A stretch of 64,000 nt of DNA from Nitrogeniibacter aestuarii (lineage in GTDB: Bacteria; Pseudomonadota; Gammaproteobacteria; Burkholderiales; Rhodocyclaceae), in NCBI RefSeq assembly GCF_017309585.1, contig NZ_CP071321.1, positions 4,174,001 through 4,238,000 of the forward strand, read 5' to 3'. Under the pieces are notes generated by a model. That model had not been told where the DNA came from. It searched no databases and saw nothing but the letters and a program-made list of their open reading frames with translations. Shown here in pieces: positions 54,602-63,770 of this stretch. The position numbers and the translations under genes are program-made. Position 1 is the stretch's first letter; every line of letters starts with the position of its first letter.

Positions 54602-54720
54602 GTCTCTCTCCTCTGATGACAGTTGAGTGTTGTTGTCGTAATGGAGAGGCGACTATATAAGCATTTTCTGATATTTAAAACCCCCACACCCCTTTTCCCT
54701 TCGATGCGACGCTCGGCGGG

Positions 54721-54748
54721 TTTCATGTCTTTGAATCTCTGATAAAAT
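54721..54748 (+). promoter_or_regulatory. Probable sigma-70 promoter of the ABC-F gene
   Basis: TTTCAT (54721-54726), 16 bases, then TAAAAT (54743-54748) in an AT-rich island. Transcription would start near 54755, about 58 bases before the GTG start. Confidence 0.45.
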
Positions 54749-54760
54749 TTCGCATCTTTC

Positions 54761-54792
54761 GCGCCAGCCGGTTTGCTGGCGCTTTGCTTTTT
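54761..54792 (+). terminator. Terminator-like hairpin in the ABC-F leader (attenuator candidate)
   Basis: GCGCCAGC-CGGTTT-GCTGGCGC, a perfect 8-bp stem with six-base loop, followed by TTTGCTTTTT. No plus-strand gene lies upstream to be ended. It falls between the probable promoter and the start at 54813, as transcription attenuators do. Confidence 0.55.
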
Positions 54793-54812
54793 CCGGATTC
54801 AGGATTCGCGCA

Positions 54813-56435
54813 GTGCTTATCGCCAACAACATCACCATGCAGTTCGGGGCCAAGCCCCTGTTCGAGAACGTCTCCGTCAAGTTCGGTGACGGCAACCGCT
54901 ACGGCCTGATCGGTGCCAACGGCGCCGGCAAGTCCACATTCATGAAGATCCTGTGTGGCGCGCTTGAGCAAAGCGCCGGCAACGTCACCAAGGAAGACAC
55001 CGAGCGCATGGCCTACCTGCGCCAGGACCAGTTCGCCTACGAAGACATGCGCGTGCTCGACGTGGTGATGATGGGCCATGAAGAGATGTGGGCCTGCATG
55101 CAGGAGAAGGACGCCATCTACGCCAACCCTGAGGCGACCGAAGACGACTACATGAAGGCAGCCGAACTGGAGGGGCAGTTCGCCGAATACGACGGCTATA
55201 CCGCCGAGGCACGTGCCGGTGATCTGTTGCTGGGCGTGGGCATCCCCACCGAGCAGCACAACGGGCCCATGAGCGAAGTGGCCCCCGGCTGGAAGCTGCG
55301 GGTGCTGCTGTGTCAGGCGCTGTTCTCCAACCCGGACATCCTGCTGCTAGACGAACCGACCAACAACCTGGACATCAACACCATCCGCTGGCTCGAAGAC
55401 GTGCTCAACCAGCGCGACTCGACCATGGTGATCATTTCCCACGATCGTCACTTCCTGAACCAGGTGTGCACCCACATGGCCGATCTGGACTACGGCACCA
55501 TCAAGGTCTATCCGGGCAACTACGACGACTACATGGAAGCGTCCACCCTGGCGCGCCAGCGTCAGACCCAGGCCAATGCCCGTGCCAAGGAAAAGATCAA
55601 CGAGCTGCAGGAGTTCGTGCGCCGCTTCTCGGCCAACAAGTCCAAGGCCAAGCAGGCCACCAGCCGCCTGAAGCTGATCGACAAACTCAAGCCCGAAGAC
55701 GTCAAGCCCTCGTCCCGTCAGTACCCGTGGATCCGCTTCGAGGTCGACGCCAAGGACAAGCTGCACCGCCAGGCGGTCGAGATCGAGAACCTCTCCTTCG
55801 CCTACGAAGGCATGGAAAAGCCGCTGATCGACAAGTTCAATATCGCCATCGACGCCGGTGACCGGGTAGCCATCATCGGCGAAAACGGCGCCGGCAAGAC
55901 CACGCTCATGCGTCTGCTGGTGGGTGAGCTCACCCCCCAGAAAGGCAACATCAAATGGGCAGAAAAGGCCAAACTGGGCTACTACGCACAGGACCACGCG
56001 GCTGATTTCGATTCCGACGCGTCACTCACCGACTGGATCGCCGAACACGTGCGCGATGGTGGCTTCGAGGGCGAAGACATGGAGACCCTCATCCGCGGCA
56101 CCCTGGGTCGCCTGCTGTTCTCGGGCGACGAGGTGAAGAAGCCGGTGCGCGTGATTTCCGGTGGTGAGCAGGGCCGCATGCTGTTCGGCAAGCTCATGCT
56201 CCAGAGCAAGAACGTGCTGCTCATGGACGAGCCAACCAACCACCTGGACATGGAATCGATCGAATCGCTCAACGCGGGCCTCGAGAAATTCAACGGTACC
56301 TTCATCTTCATCTCCCACGACCGGGAGTTCGTCTCCTCGCTGGCCACCCGCATCATCGAGATCAAGCTTGACGGCGACATCATCGACTATCGCGGCACCT
56401 ACGAAGAGTACCTGTCGAGCCAGGGCATCGAATAA
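54813..56435 (+). CDS. ABC-F ATPase, YbiT-like
   Basis: A 540-residue soluble protein with two ABC domains. Walker A motifs GANGAGKST and GENGAGKTT; Walker B stretches [12 protein letters not shown] and [12 protein letters not shown]; signatures [11 protein letters not shown] (degenerate) and [10 protein letters not shown]. The linker [19 protein letters not shown] matches the EttA/YbiT group. It starts with GTG at 54813. Members bind the ribosomal E site and modulate translation. A terminator-like hairpin in the leader suggests control by attenuation. An MFS gene follows 24 bp later and may be co-transcribed. Confidence 0.95.
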   Translation: MLIANNITMQFGAKPLFENVSVKFGDGNRYGLIGANGAGKSTFMKILCGALEQSAGNVTKEDTERMAYLRQDQFAYEDMRVLDVVMMGHEEMWACMQEKDAIYANPEATEDDYMKAAELEGQFAEYDGYTAEARAGDLLLGVGIPTEQHNGPMSEVAPGWKLRVLLCQALFSNPDILLLDEPTNNLDINTIRWLEDVLNQRDSTMVIISHDRHFLNQVCTHMADLDYGTIKVYPGNYDDYMEASTLARQRQTQANARAKEKINELQEFVRRFSANKSKAKQATSRLKLIDKLKPEDVKPSSRQYPWIRFEVDAKDKLHRQAVEIENLSFAYEGMEKPLIDKFNIAIDAGDRVAIIGENGAGKTTLMRLLVGELTPQKGNIKWAEKAKLGYYAQDHAADFDSDASLTDWIAEHVRDGGFEGEDMETLIRGTLGRLLFSGDEVKKPVRVISGGEQGRMLFGKLMLQSKNVLLMDEPTNHLDMESIESLNAGLEKFNGTFIFISHDREFVSSLATRIIEIKLDGDIIDYRGTYEEYLSSQGIE

Positions 56436-56459
56436 GCGGCCACAGGCAGTCGAAGCCTC

Positions 56460-57710
56460 ATGATCCACGCTGTTCGCCCCGTTGCCAGCCTGCTGCTGGG
56501 CATGGCCATCCTGCTCGCGGGTTCCGGCCTCATCGGCACCCTGCTGGGCCTGCGCGGCAGCGTTGAAGGCTTCAGCGGTTTCACGCTCGGGCTGGTCATG
56601 TCGGGCTTCTTCACCGGCTACATCGCTGGCGCGTTCACCACCCCGCCGCTGATCCGGCGGGTGGGCCACATCCGCACCTTCACGGCCATGGCGGCGCTCG
56701 CCGCGGTGGTCTCCATGCTCTACGGCCTGTGGGTCGACCCCTGGTTCTGGTGGGTGCTGCGCGTTATCAACGGGATCGCCATGGTGGCCATCTACATGGT
56801 CATCGAGAGCTGGCTCAACGAGCAGATGCACGAGCAGCGCGCCAAGATCTTCGCCGGCTACATGATGGTCAGCTTTGCCGCTTTGGGCGCCGGCCAGTTT
56901 CTCATCGGCGTCTATGGGGCCGACCATCTGGCCTCGTTCGTGCTCGTGGGGGTGTGCTTCACCCTCGGCCTCATTCCGATTGCCCTGACACCCGTCACGC
57001 AACCGACCCCGATCGACACCCATCGCTTGCCGCTCGCACATTTGTACCGGGTGTCCCCGGTCGGCTATTTCGCCGGCCTGGTCTCGGGGCTGGTGTCAGG
57101 CGCTTTCTGGGGGCTGGCGGCCGCCTTCGCCGCTCATCAGGGACTCGACGATGGCCAGGTGGCGGCCCTGACCGCGGCCGCCATTTTCGGCGGCGCACTC
57201 ATGCAGTGGCCGATCGGCAAGCTCTCCGAAGGGCGCGACCGACGCAAGGTGCTGGTCGTGGTGTGCGCGCTGGCCGTGCTGAGCGCCGGTGCCATGTTCC
57301 TGATCGGGCCGCGTGACCCGATGGGCCTCATCATCGCCACCGGCTGCTACGGCGGCTTTGCATTCTCGCTCTACGGACTGGCTGTTGCCCAGACGCACGA
57401 CCGTTTTCACCCCAGCGAGGCCCTTGAGGCCACCAAGGCCCTCCTGCTGCTGTCAGGACTCGGCGCCGCCATCGGCCCCATGGGCACCGGGGCACTCATG
57501 AGCCTGACCGGGCCCCGGGCCCTGCCGCTGATTCTTGCGGGCCTGTTGCTGGGCCTGGTCGCGCTGACGGTGTGGCGAATCCTCCGGGATGCCCCCGTGG
57601 CCGACAACGAGCGCACCGAGTTCATGCCGGTGCACCGCACCTCGCTGGCCGCGACGGACATGGATCCACGCATTCCCCACGCGGAAGACGCCGTCGCTCG
57701 CACGGAATGA
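56460..57710 (+). CDS. MFS transporter
   Basis: A 416-residue protein with 12 predicted membrane helices and a cytoplasmic loop after helix 6. Motif A-like GKLSEGRDRRKVLV lies in the loop between helices 8 and 9, and SGFFTGYIAGAFTTPPLIRRVG between 2 and 3. It is related to the YcaD-type group; substrate unknown. It follows the YbiT-like gene by 24 bp. The final 40 residues (VADNERTEFMPVHRTS...) are a soluble tail. Confidence 0.9.
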   Translation: MIHAVRPVASLLLGMAILLAGSGLIGTLLGLRGSVEGFSGFTLGLVMSGFFTGYIAGAFTTPPLIRRVGHIRTFTAMAALAAVVSMLYGLWVDPWFWWVLRVINGIAMVAIYMVIESWLNEQMHEQRAKIFAGYMMVSFAALGAGQFLIGVYGADHLASFVLVGVCFTLGLIPIALTPVTQPTPIDTHRLPLAHLYRVSPVGYFAGLVSGLVSGAFWGLAAAFAAHQGLDDGQVAALTAAAIFGGALMQWPIGKLSEGRDRRKVLVVVCALAVLSAGAMFLIGPRDPMGLIIATGCYGGFAFSLYGLAVAQTHDRFHPSEALEATKALLLLSGLGAAIGPMGTGALMSLTGPRALPLILAGLLLGLVALTVWRILRDAPVADNERTEFMPVHRTSLAATDMDPRIPHAEDAVARTE

Positions 57711-57762
57711 GCTTCGCTGCCGGGGCATTCCGCTCAGCGCCCACGTCCTGCACAATGCACTC

Positions 57763-58359
57763 ATGAGCCTGACCTCCGACCCCGATCAGCGCCCGCTGCC
57801 CACCCGGCCGCGCTCTTGGGCGATCTGGCTCATGCGACGGATCGGCTGGTCGCTGAGCCTGCCTGCGCCACCCGGCCCCCGGTTCGTGCTGATCATGTAT
57901 CCGCACACCTCGAACTGGGACTTCTTCATCGCCATCGTCGCCCGCTACGCCTCCGGCTGGCCGGTCAAATGGCTCGGCAAGCACACACTCTTCCTGCCCC
58001 CCTTCGGTCGCCTGTTCAGCGCCATGGGCGGCATTCCGGTCAACCGGACAACCCCGGGCTCCCTGCTTCAGGATCTGACCCGCTACTGCCAGACCCACGA
58101 TCACGCCATCATCGGCATCGCCCCCGAAGGCACGCGCAGTCACGTGGCGTGCTGGAAAAGCGGTTTTCATCGCATCGCACGCGCCGCGGACATCCCGATC
58201 GCGCTGGGCTACATCGACTACCGACGTCGCACCATCGGCGTACTGGACTACATGCCGGCCTCGGACGACTTCGCCGCCGACATCGACAAGATGGCCGAAC
58301 GGTATGCCGGCATCACCGGCCGTCACCCCGCCGCTGCGGGCCGGATTGCGGCGCGGTAA
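57763..58359 (+). CDS. 1-acylglycerol-3-phosphate acyltransferase-family protein
   Basis: A 198-residue PlsC-family protein. The catalytic HX4D motif is H48-D53 in YPHTSNWDF. Substrate-site motifs are GGIPVNRT and GIAPEGTRS. It transfers acyl groups to lysophospholipids or related acceptors at the cytoplasmic face of the membrane. I use the ATG at 57763; an extension upstream would overlap the MFS gene. The lipid acceptor cannot be read from the sequence. Confidence 0.9.
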   Translation: MSLTSDPDQRPLPTRPRSWAIWLMRRIGWSLSLPAPPGPRFVLIMYPHTSNWDFFIAIVARYASGWPVKWLGKHTLFLPPFGRLFSAMGGIPVNRTTPGSLLQDLTRYCQTHDHAIIGIAPEGTRSHVACWKSGFHRIARAADIPIALGYIDYRRRTIGVLDYMPASDDFAADIDKMAERYAGITGRHPAAAGRIAAR

Positions 58360-58420
58360 GGCAAACGTCCGAACGTTCGGTGCTTGATGTTTGGCGATGA
58401 GCCGATATGCTCAAAGTGGT

Positions 58421-59440
58421 ATGAAACATGTATATCGTCCGCTTCTCGGGTCACTGATCGCCCTGGTGCTGTGTGTCGGCATGAGCGGCACGGGTGCCCG
58501 TCAGGCCCCGGATGTGCCGGGCGTCGGGGTCGTCGTGCGCCCCGCGCAAAGCCAGCTGGACGAAGAGAGCTTCCAGACCCGCCTGGTCACACGCGCTCTG
58601 GCATCGCTGGGCTACGCGATCGAACCCACGATGCGCACGCCCTATGCCGAGGCCCATCAGGCCGTCGCCAGCGGTGAGGCCACTTTTCTGGCCGACCACT
58701 GGGATCCGCTGCATGCGCCCTTCTTTGATGCCGCCGGCGGTGTTACCCGCTTGAGCATGGGCGGTACGCTGACCGATCAAGCCGTCCAGGGCTACCTGAT
58801 TGACCGCAAGAGCGCCGAAGCCCTGGGCATCCGTGACCTCGGGCAGCTGCGCGAGGCCCGTCTCGCGCGCCTGTTCGACGCGGACGGCGACGGCAAGGCC
58901 GACCTGGCCGGCTGCAATCCGGGCTGGGGGTGCCGGCAGATCATCGACCATCAACTCGCGGCGTTCGACCTCACCGACACGGTCACACACCACCATGGAC
59001 CCTATGAGGCGCTCATCGAGCAGGTCATCGAACGGCACCGCAAGGGCCGGCCCGTGCTCTTTTACACTTGGACGCCGTATTGGGTCAGTAGCGTGCTGGT
59101 GCCGGGTCGGGACGTGATCTGGCTGACCGTCCCGTTCTCGAGCCGGCCGGGTGACACCGATCGATCGCGCACTGCGCTGCCCGACGGCACCGACTACGGT
59201 TTTGCCCTCAACACCATCCGCATACTGGTGAACCGACGCTTCGCCGAGGCCCATCCCGACGCGATGACGCTGTTCAGACTCGTGCGCCTGCCGGCGCGCG
59301 ACATCTCCGCTCAGAACCTGCGGATGCACCATGGTGAATCCAGTGAGGCTGATGTCGAACGTCATGTCAGCGAGTGGATTGCCCAACACCGTGTCACCTG
59401 GGAAGGCTGGCTTCAACAGGCCCGCGCAGCGGCTCCTTGA
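58421..59440 (+). CDS. Glycine betaine-type substrate-binding protein (OpuAC/ProX)
   Basis: A 339-residue exported protein. The signal peptide is LGSLIALVLCVGMSGTGA. Family stretches are FLADHWDPLHAPFF, GCNPGWGCRQIIDHQL and PVLFYTWTPYWVSSVL, where aromatic residues form the quaternary-amine cage. I start at the ATG at 58421, directly before the signal peptide; ATG 58397 is an alternative. No ATPase or permease gene adjoins it, so it is an orphan subunit or serves a transporter elsewhere. Ligand could be betaine, choline, carnitine or proline. Confidence 0.88.
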   Translation: MKHVYRPLLGSLIALVLCVGMSGTGARQAPDVPGVGVVVRPAQSQLDEESFQTRLVTRALASLGYAIEPTMRTPYAEAHQAVASGEATFLADHWDPLHAPFFDAAGGVTRLSMGGTLTDQAVQGYLIDRKSAEALGIRDLGQLREARLARLFDADGDGKADLAGCNPGWGCRQIIDHQLAAFDLTDTVTHHHGPYEALIEQVIERHRKGRPVLFYTWTPYWVSSVLVPGRDVIWLTVPFSSRPGDTDRSRTALPDGTDYGFALNTIRILVNRRFAEAHPDAMTLFRLVRLPARDISAQNLRMHHGESSEADVERHVSEWIAQHRVTWEGWLQQARAAAP

Positions 59441-59444
59441 ACCC

Positions 59445-60344
59445 TCAGGCGCGGATCAGGCGCTTCGCGATCCGCGGCCAGAAGAGATTGACGATCAGGC
59501 CCAGCATGAGCAGCACCCCGCCGGCGAAATGCACCGCTTCGAGGCGCTCATCGTAGATCAGCCAGCCGGCGGTCAGCCCCACCAATGGCACCAGCAATGG
59601 ATAAGGCGAGACCTGACTGGCCGGATAGCGAGACATGAGCCGGCTCCAGAGCCCGTAGCCCAGCAAGGTGGCACCCCAGGCCAGGTAGAGCACGGCGCCA
59701 GCGGCGGTCAGGCTGAATCCGGCGAGTGCGGCCCCCATGGCTGCGGGCCCCTCGATCAACCAGGACAGCAGCAGGAACGGAATCGGCGGCACCAGACTCG
59801 ACCACACCACGAACCCGAGCATATTGACCGGACCATGCCGAGACAGCGAGCGATTGACGATATTGCCCACCGCCCAACTGGCCGCGCCCGCCACGGTGAG
59901 CAGGAATCCCCCGAGCGGCATGCTCACCCCGTGCGCAGTGCCGATCAGCATCAGCCCGCCCCCGGCCAGCACCAGCCCCACCAGCTGGCTCGGGCGCCAG
60001 GCTTCCTTGAGAAAGACCACGGCAAAGATGAGGGTGAAAAAGGCCTGCGACTGCAGCACCAATGAGGCCAGCCCCGAGGGCATGCCGATGTGGATCGCGG
60101 TAAACAGACAGGCGAACTGCCCCACCGCAATCGTCATGCCGTACTTGAGGTAGAGGCTGACGGGCAATCGCGGGGCGCGCACGAACAACAGCGCCGGAAA
60201 GGCCGCAGCCGCGAAACGCAGTGCGCCGAGCAGCAACGGCGGCACCTCGCTCACCCCGGCCTTGATGACCACGAAATTCATGCCCCACACGAGCACGACC
60301 ACCAGGGCGAGCCCGACATCCGCGGGCCGCATGGGCGCGTTCAT
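59445..60344 (-). CDS. EamA/DMT-family transporter
   Basis: A 299-residue membrane protein with ten predicted helices in two EamA repeats (VWGMNFVVIKAGV..., and the second beginning SWAVGNIVNRS). Motifs QSQAFFTLIFAVVFLKEAW and LLVPLVGLTAGWLIYDERL mark the ends of the repeats. The family exports amino acids or other metabolites. Its ATG overlaps the stop of the LysE gene (ATGA at 60341-60344), so the two exporters are translationally coupled. Confidence 0.93.
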   Translation of the reverse strand: MNAPMRPADVGLALVVVLVWGMNFVVIKAGVSEVPPLLLGALRFAAAAFPALLFVRAPRLPVSLYLKYGMTIAVGQFACLFTAIHIGMPSGLASLVLQSQAFFTLIFAVVFLKEAWRPSQLVGLVLAGGGLMLIGTAHGVSMPLGGFLLTVAGAASWAVGNIVNRSLSRHGPVNMLGFVVWSSLVPPIPFLLLSWLIEGPAAMGAALAGFSLTAAGAVLYLAWGATLLGYGLWSRLMSRYPASQVSPYPLLVPLVGLTAGWLIYDERLEAVHFAGGVLLMLGLIVNLFWPRIAKRLIRA

Positions 60345-60955
60345 CGGCGCGTCGCCAGAAAGACGCCGGCGCCGATCATGATCGAACCGGCGCCGCGATT
60401 GAGTCGCTGTGCGGCACGCGGTGTGCTCAACAGTCTTCGCGCCCGTGCCGCGCCGAGGGCAATGCTCATCAACGCGAGCATCAGCGCAACAAGACTGAGC
60501 CCGAGCGCCAGGATCACGTCAAGCGCGTCGAGTGCGCTCAGGTCCATGAAGGTCGGCAGAAATGCCATGTAGAACAGGATGACTTTCGGATTGGAGGCCG
60601 AAATCAGAAAACCCTGCACGAAACCGGCGGCCTGATCGCGACGACTGATCGCCACCGGCGCGTCCGTGACCACCGGTGCTCGCCACAAGCGCACGCCCAG
60701 ATAGATGAGATACGCGGCACCCGCCCAGCGGATGACGGTGAACACCTCGCCCCACTGACTGGCAATGGCCGCCAGACCGAGACAGGCAAAGAGCAGGTAG
60801 AGCATGTCGCTCACCACCATGCCGAGCGACAGGCCCACACACGCCCCCGCCCCGGACGCCAGCGCACGCCCGAGCACGGCAAACACGCCCGGTCCGGGAG
60901 TGATGCCGAAGATGAACAGGGCAAGAAAGAAGCTCAACGCGGTGTGCAGGGTCAT
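60341..60955 (-). CDS. LysE/RhtB-family amino acid exporter
   Basis: A 204-residue membrane protein with about six helices. LFIFGITPGPGVFAVLGRAL is the conserved first-helix motif; FVQGFLISASNPKVILFYMAFLP is the family's central motif. It exports amino acids such as homoserine, threonine or lysine by proton exchange. I start at the ATG at 60955; a TTG at 60970 would add five residues and neither has a clear ribosome site. Pairing with a DMT exporter suggests shared control of metabolite efflux. Confidence 0.93.
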   Translation of the reverse strand: MTLHTALSFFLALFIFGITPGPGVFAVLGRALASGAGACVGLSLGMVVSDMLYLLFACLGLAAIASQWGEVFTVIRWAGAAYLIYLGVRLWRAPVVTDAPVAISRRDQAAGFVQGFLISASNPKVILFYMAFLPTFMDLSALDALDVILALGLSLVALMLALMSIALGAARARRLLSTPRAAQRLNRGAGSIMIGAGVFLATRR

Positions 60956-61055
60956 GATGTCGGTGCGCAATCAATCAGGAACCTTATTCAACGCGCTTGG
61001 CGACCACCGGGCCATGATCACATTCGATCTGCCCGACCGGGCCAGTTGGTGATGG

Positions 61056-61292
61056 CTATCGGCACTCCAGCGCGCCGGACCCGGTCACCACCACGCACTG
61101 CATGGCGCCGCACTGGCAGTTGAGCACGCGCGAGCCACTGACTGTATCGATCACGAGCCCCTTGGAGCAGACGCACTCGTCCGGCGCCAATGATGTCTGG
61201 GCATGAACCGGCGTGCTGGTACCGGTGGCGCTGAGCGCCAGGAGGCCGATTCCGGCCAGGGTGAGGCAGGCAAGCAAGAGGGCGCGCAACAT
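61056..61292 (-). CDS. Small exported cysteine-rich protein
   Basis: A 78-residue protein starting at the ATG at 61292 with AAGGA upstream. A signal peptide of about 30 residues (LLLACLTLAGIGLLALSATG) is followed by a short mature part with six cysteines (ECVCSKGLVIDT, LNCQCGAMQC, ALEC), likely forming three disulphides or a metal site. No family is recognised. It stands alone between the exporter pair and the cupin gene. Confidence 0.7.
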   Translation of the reverse strand: MLRALLLACLTLAGIGLLALSATGTSTPVHAQTSLAPDECVCSKGLVIDTVSGSRVLNCQCGAMQCVVVTGSGALECR

Positions 61293-61496
61293 GGTGAGGT
61301 CCTTTCTGGTGGGGCGGCCCTCCAGCCTACGCGGACACCGCCGCTGGCGCAAAATCAGCGGCCGCCTGTCAGGTTTGTCGCACCCATGCGGTCTTAACTC
61401 ACACTCGGCAACTTCGACTCGGGGTAGCATCGCAGTCATATTCATGCAACATATGCTTGCACTCCGTAACGACCTCCACACGATCCGACGCGACAC

Positions 61497-62153
61497 ATGG
61501 ACTCGATCAACATGGATTTTTCACGCCGCGTGGTCATCCACACGGCGCAGATGGACTGGCAACCCAGTCCTGCACAAGGTGTCTGGCGCAAGCCGCTGGC
61601 CCGGGAATTCGCGGAATGCGGCCACGCGACCAGTATCGTTCGCTACGACGCCGGCTCCCGCTTCTCCAGCCATGAACACCCGGGCGGCGAAGAGATTCTG
61701 GTGCTCGAGGGCGTTTTCTCGGACGAACACGGGGACTACGGTCAGGGCACCTACATCCGAAATCCCCCGGGCACGAGCCATGCCCCGTTCAGCGAGCCGG
61801 GCTGTGTCATTCTGGTCAAGCTCCACCAGTTCGCCCCGGGAGACGACACCCAACTGCGTATCAATACCAAGATGGAAACGTGGCTACCCTGCCACGGCGC
61901 CATCGAAACCCAGCCACTGCACGAGTACGGTAGCGAACGCGTCAGCCTGGTGTTCTGGCCGGCCGGCACCTCCCTGAGGCGGGAGCGTTTCCAAGGCGGC
62001 GAGGAGTTCTACATCGTGCGTGGTGCGCTCGAGGACGAAAATGGCCAGTACCCGGAGGGCACCTGGGTGCGCACGGCCAACAAGCACGGCCATACACCCC
62101 GCGCCACCACCGACACCCTGGTCTGGATGAAGGTCGGGCACCTCGCTCCGTGA
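61497..62153 (+). CDS. ChrR-like bicupin protein
   Basis: A 218-residue protein with two cupin domains. The first has SRFSSHEHPGGEEILVLEGVFSDE, typical of the ChrR cupin, and the second has FQGGEEFYIVRGALEDE with shorter spacing. The metal ligands of the first (HEH, E, later H in TSHAPF) are intact. In photosynthetic bacteria the ChrR cupin is half of a zinc anti-sigma factor; this protein has only cupins and no sigma-binding N-terminal domain, so it may be an enzyme or sensor. No ECF sigma factor is adjacent. A strong terminator follows. Confidence 0.9.
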   Translation: MDSINMDFSRRVVIHTAQMDWQPSPAQGVWRKPLAREFAECGHATSIVRYDAGSRFSSHEHPGGEEILVLEGVFSDEHGDYGQGTYIRNPPGTSHAPFSEPGCVILVKLHQFAPGDDTQLRINTKMETWLPCHGAIETQPLHEYGSERVSLVFWPAGTSLRRERFQGGEEFYIVRGALEDENGQYPEGTWVRTANKHGHTPRATTDTLVWMKVGHLAP

Positions 62154-62166
62154 ATCCGCTGGCCCA

Positions 62167-62205
62167 CCCATGAAAAAGCCCGGCGATGCCGGGCTTTTTC
62201 ATGGG
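62167..62205. terminator. Long bidirectional terminator
   Basis: A 39-base inverted repeat: CCCATGAAAAAGCCCGGC, loop GAT, and its complement, with 18 perfect pairs. The A5/T5 runs make it work in both directions, between the cupin gene and the convergent argC. Confidence 0.9.
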
Positions 62206-62215
62206 CCGAATCCGC

Positions 62216-63175
62216 TCAGGCGGCCAGACCGGTCGACTCGTCCAGCCCCAGCATGATGTTCATGCACTGGATCGCCGCCCCGGAGGCCCCCTTCCCGAGG
62301 TTGTCGAAGCGCGCGGCCACCAGAATCTGCTCCTCATGACCGAAGGTGAAAATCTCGGCACGATTGGTGTCGTTGCAGGTGGTGGCCGGCAGGAAGCCGT
62401 TGTCGAGCAAGGGCGCAGCGTCCAGCGGCATCGGCTTCACGAAGGTTTCCCCCGCATAGAACTCGCCGTAGAAATGCGCAATATCGGCAGCAGCCACCGG
62501 ACGCGAGAGCAGGCGCGGCAAGAGCGGCACCGCCACCACCATACCCTGGGCGAAATTACCCACGATCGGCGTAAATAGCGGCTTGTTGGCCATGCCGGTC
62601 ATGGCCTGCATTTCGGGCAGATGCTTGTGCGCCAGACCCAACGCATAGAAACGCGGGCTCTTCATGTTGTCGCCCAGTTCGCCAGCCTCTTCGTAGCTGG
62701 CGATCATCTCCTTGCCGCCACCGCTGTATCCGGTGATCGAATAGGTGCTCACCGGATAATCCCCGGGGACGATGCCGGCGGCCACCAAAGGCGCCATGAG
62801 CATGATGAAGCCACTGGCGTGACAGCCCGGCACGGCGACTTTCTGGGCATTCCTGACGCGCTCACGCTGCCCCGGGTTCATCTCGGGGAGGCCATAGACC
62901 CAGTCCGGGTTGGTGCGATGGGCCGTACTGGCATCGAGGAAGCGGGTGCGGGTATTACCCGGCGCGAGCAGTGACACCGACTCTTTCGAGGCCGCATCGG
63001 GCAGACACAGGAACACCACATCGGCCGAGTTGATGTACTCGGCCTTCACGGCCGGATCCTTGCGCTGGTCATCGGGGATGGTGAGGATCTCGATCTCGTC
63101 GCGACCGCTCAGTCGCTCGTCGATCTTCAGGCCGGTCGTGCCATGGCGGCCGTCGATGAACACCTTGTAAGTCAT
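62216..63175 (-). CDS. argC: N-acetyl-gamma-glutamyl-phosphate reductase, type 2 ArgC
   Basis: A 319-residue protein of the shorter AGPR type 2 class. N-terminal GRHGTTGLKI binds NADP; the catalytic cysteine is C118 in VPGCHASGF; YSITGYSGGGKEMI and HKHLPEM follow. It reduces N-acetylglutamyl phosphate to the semialdehyde in arginine biosynthesis. The ATG at 63175 has GGAGC upstream. No other arg gene is in the window. Confidence 0.96.
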   Translation of the reverse strand: MTYKVFIDGRHGTTGLKIDERLSGRDEIEILTIPDDQRKDPAVKAEYINSADVVFLCLPDAASKESVSLLAPGNTRTRFLDASTAHRTNPDWVYGLPEMNPGQRERVRNAQKVAVPGCHASGFIMLMAPLVAAGIVPGDYPVSTYSITGYSGGGKEMIASYEEAGELGDNMKSPRFYALGLAHKHLPEMQAMTGMANKPLFTPIVGNFAQGMVVAVPLLPRLLSRPVAAADIAHFYGEFYAGETFVKPMPLDAAPLLDNGFLPATTCNDTNRAEIFTFGHEEQILVAARFDNLGKGASGAAIQCMNIMLGLDESTGLAA

Positions 63176-63251
63176 GCTGCTGCTCCGCTGAGGACTCTTT
63201 CAAACCCTTATTGTAGGCCTGAACGTGTTACCCGCGCTGCAGCGCCGCCGA

Positions 63252-63737
63252 TCAGGGCACCACGTAGAAGCGATAGACGCGCGGCAGCCCCTGGCGCAGG
63301 CGGATCTGGCCGTCCACGGCACGCTCCGGATCGCGGGTGAATACCTGCACGGTGGGCGAAGGTTTGGCCAGCAGCAGATCGGCGTCACAGCGCACGATCC
63401 CGCCGGCCAGCTGGACCGACTGACATTTTTTCAGCCACTCGGGGCCGGGCACCGCCTGTGGCTCCGGCGCTGCCGGTCGAGGCGCAGGTGCAGGCACCGG
63501 TCTGGCTGGTTCCGGTGCGGGGGGTTTCGTGCGCGTTGCGGGCTTGGGCGCCGGAGGCGCCAGCACCTGGGCCGGCGTCGCTTCGGGCGTCGGCTTCGGC
63601 TCAGCCGCGTCGGTCGCCGGTGCTTCTTCGCCACGCACCTTGTCAACGGCTTGCTGAATGGAAGCGCAACCGCTCACCACCGACACGGTGAGTAAGGCAA
63701 GCAGGAGACGGCGGGACAACACGAGAGAATGGTGCAT
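63252..63737 (-). CDS. Proline/alanine-rich lipoprotein
   Basis: A 161-residue protein with a lipoprotein signal (LLLALLTVSVVSG then C24). A long Pro/Ala/Glu-rich linker (about 40-105) probably spans the periplasm. The C-terminal 55 residues are compact with two Cys (KKCQSV, VRCDADLLL) and end RVYRFYVVP. I start at the ATG at 63737. The globular part has no recognised family. Confidence 0.78.
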   Translation of the reverse strand: MHHSLVLSRRLLLALLTVSVVSGCASIQQAVDKVRGEEAPATDAAEPKPTPEATPAQVLAPPAPKPATRTKPPAPEPARPVPAPAPRPAAPEPQAVPGPEWLKKCQSVQLAGGIVRCDADLLLAKPSPTVQVFTRDPERAVDGQIRLRQGLPRVYRFYVVP

Positions 63738-63770
63738 GAGGGTATCTGGAACAGGGCCGGTCACGAGAGC

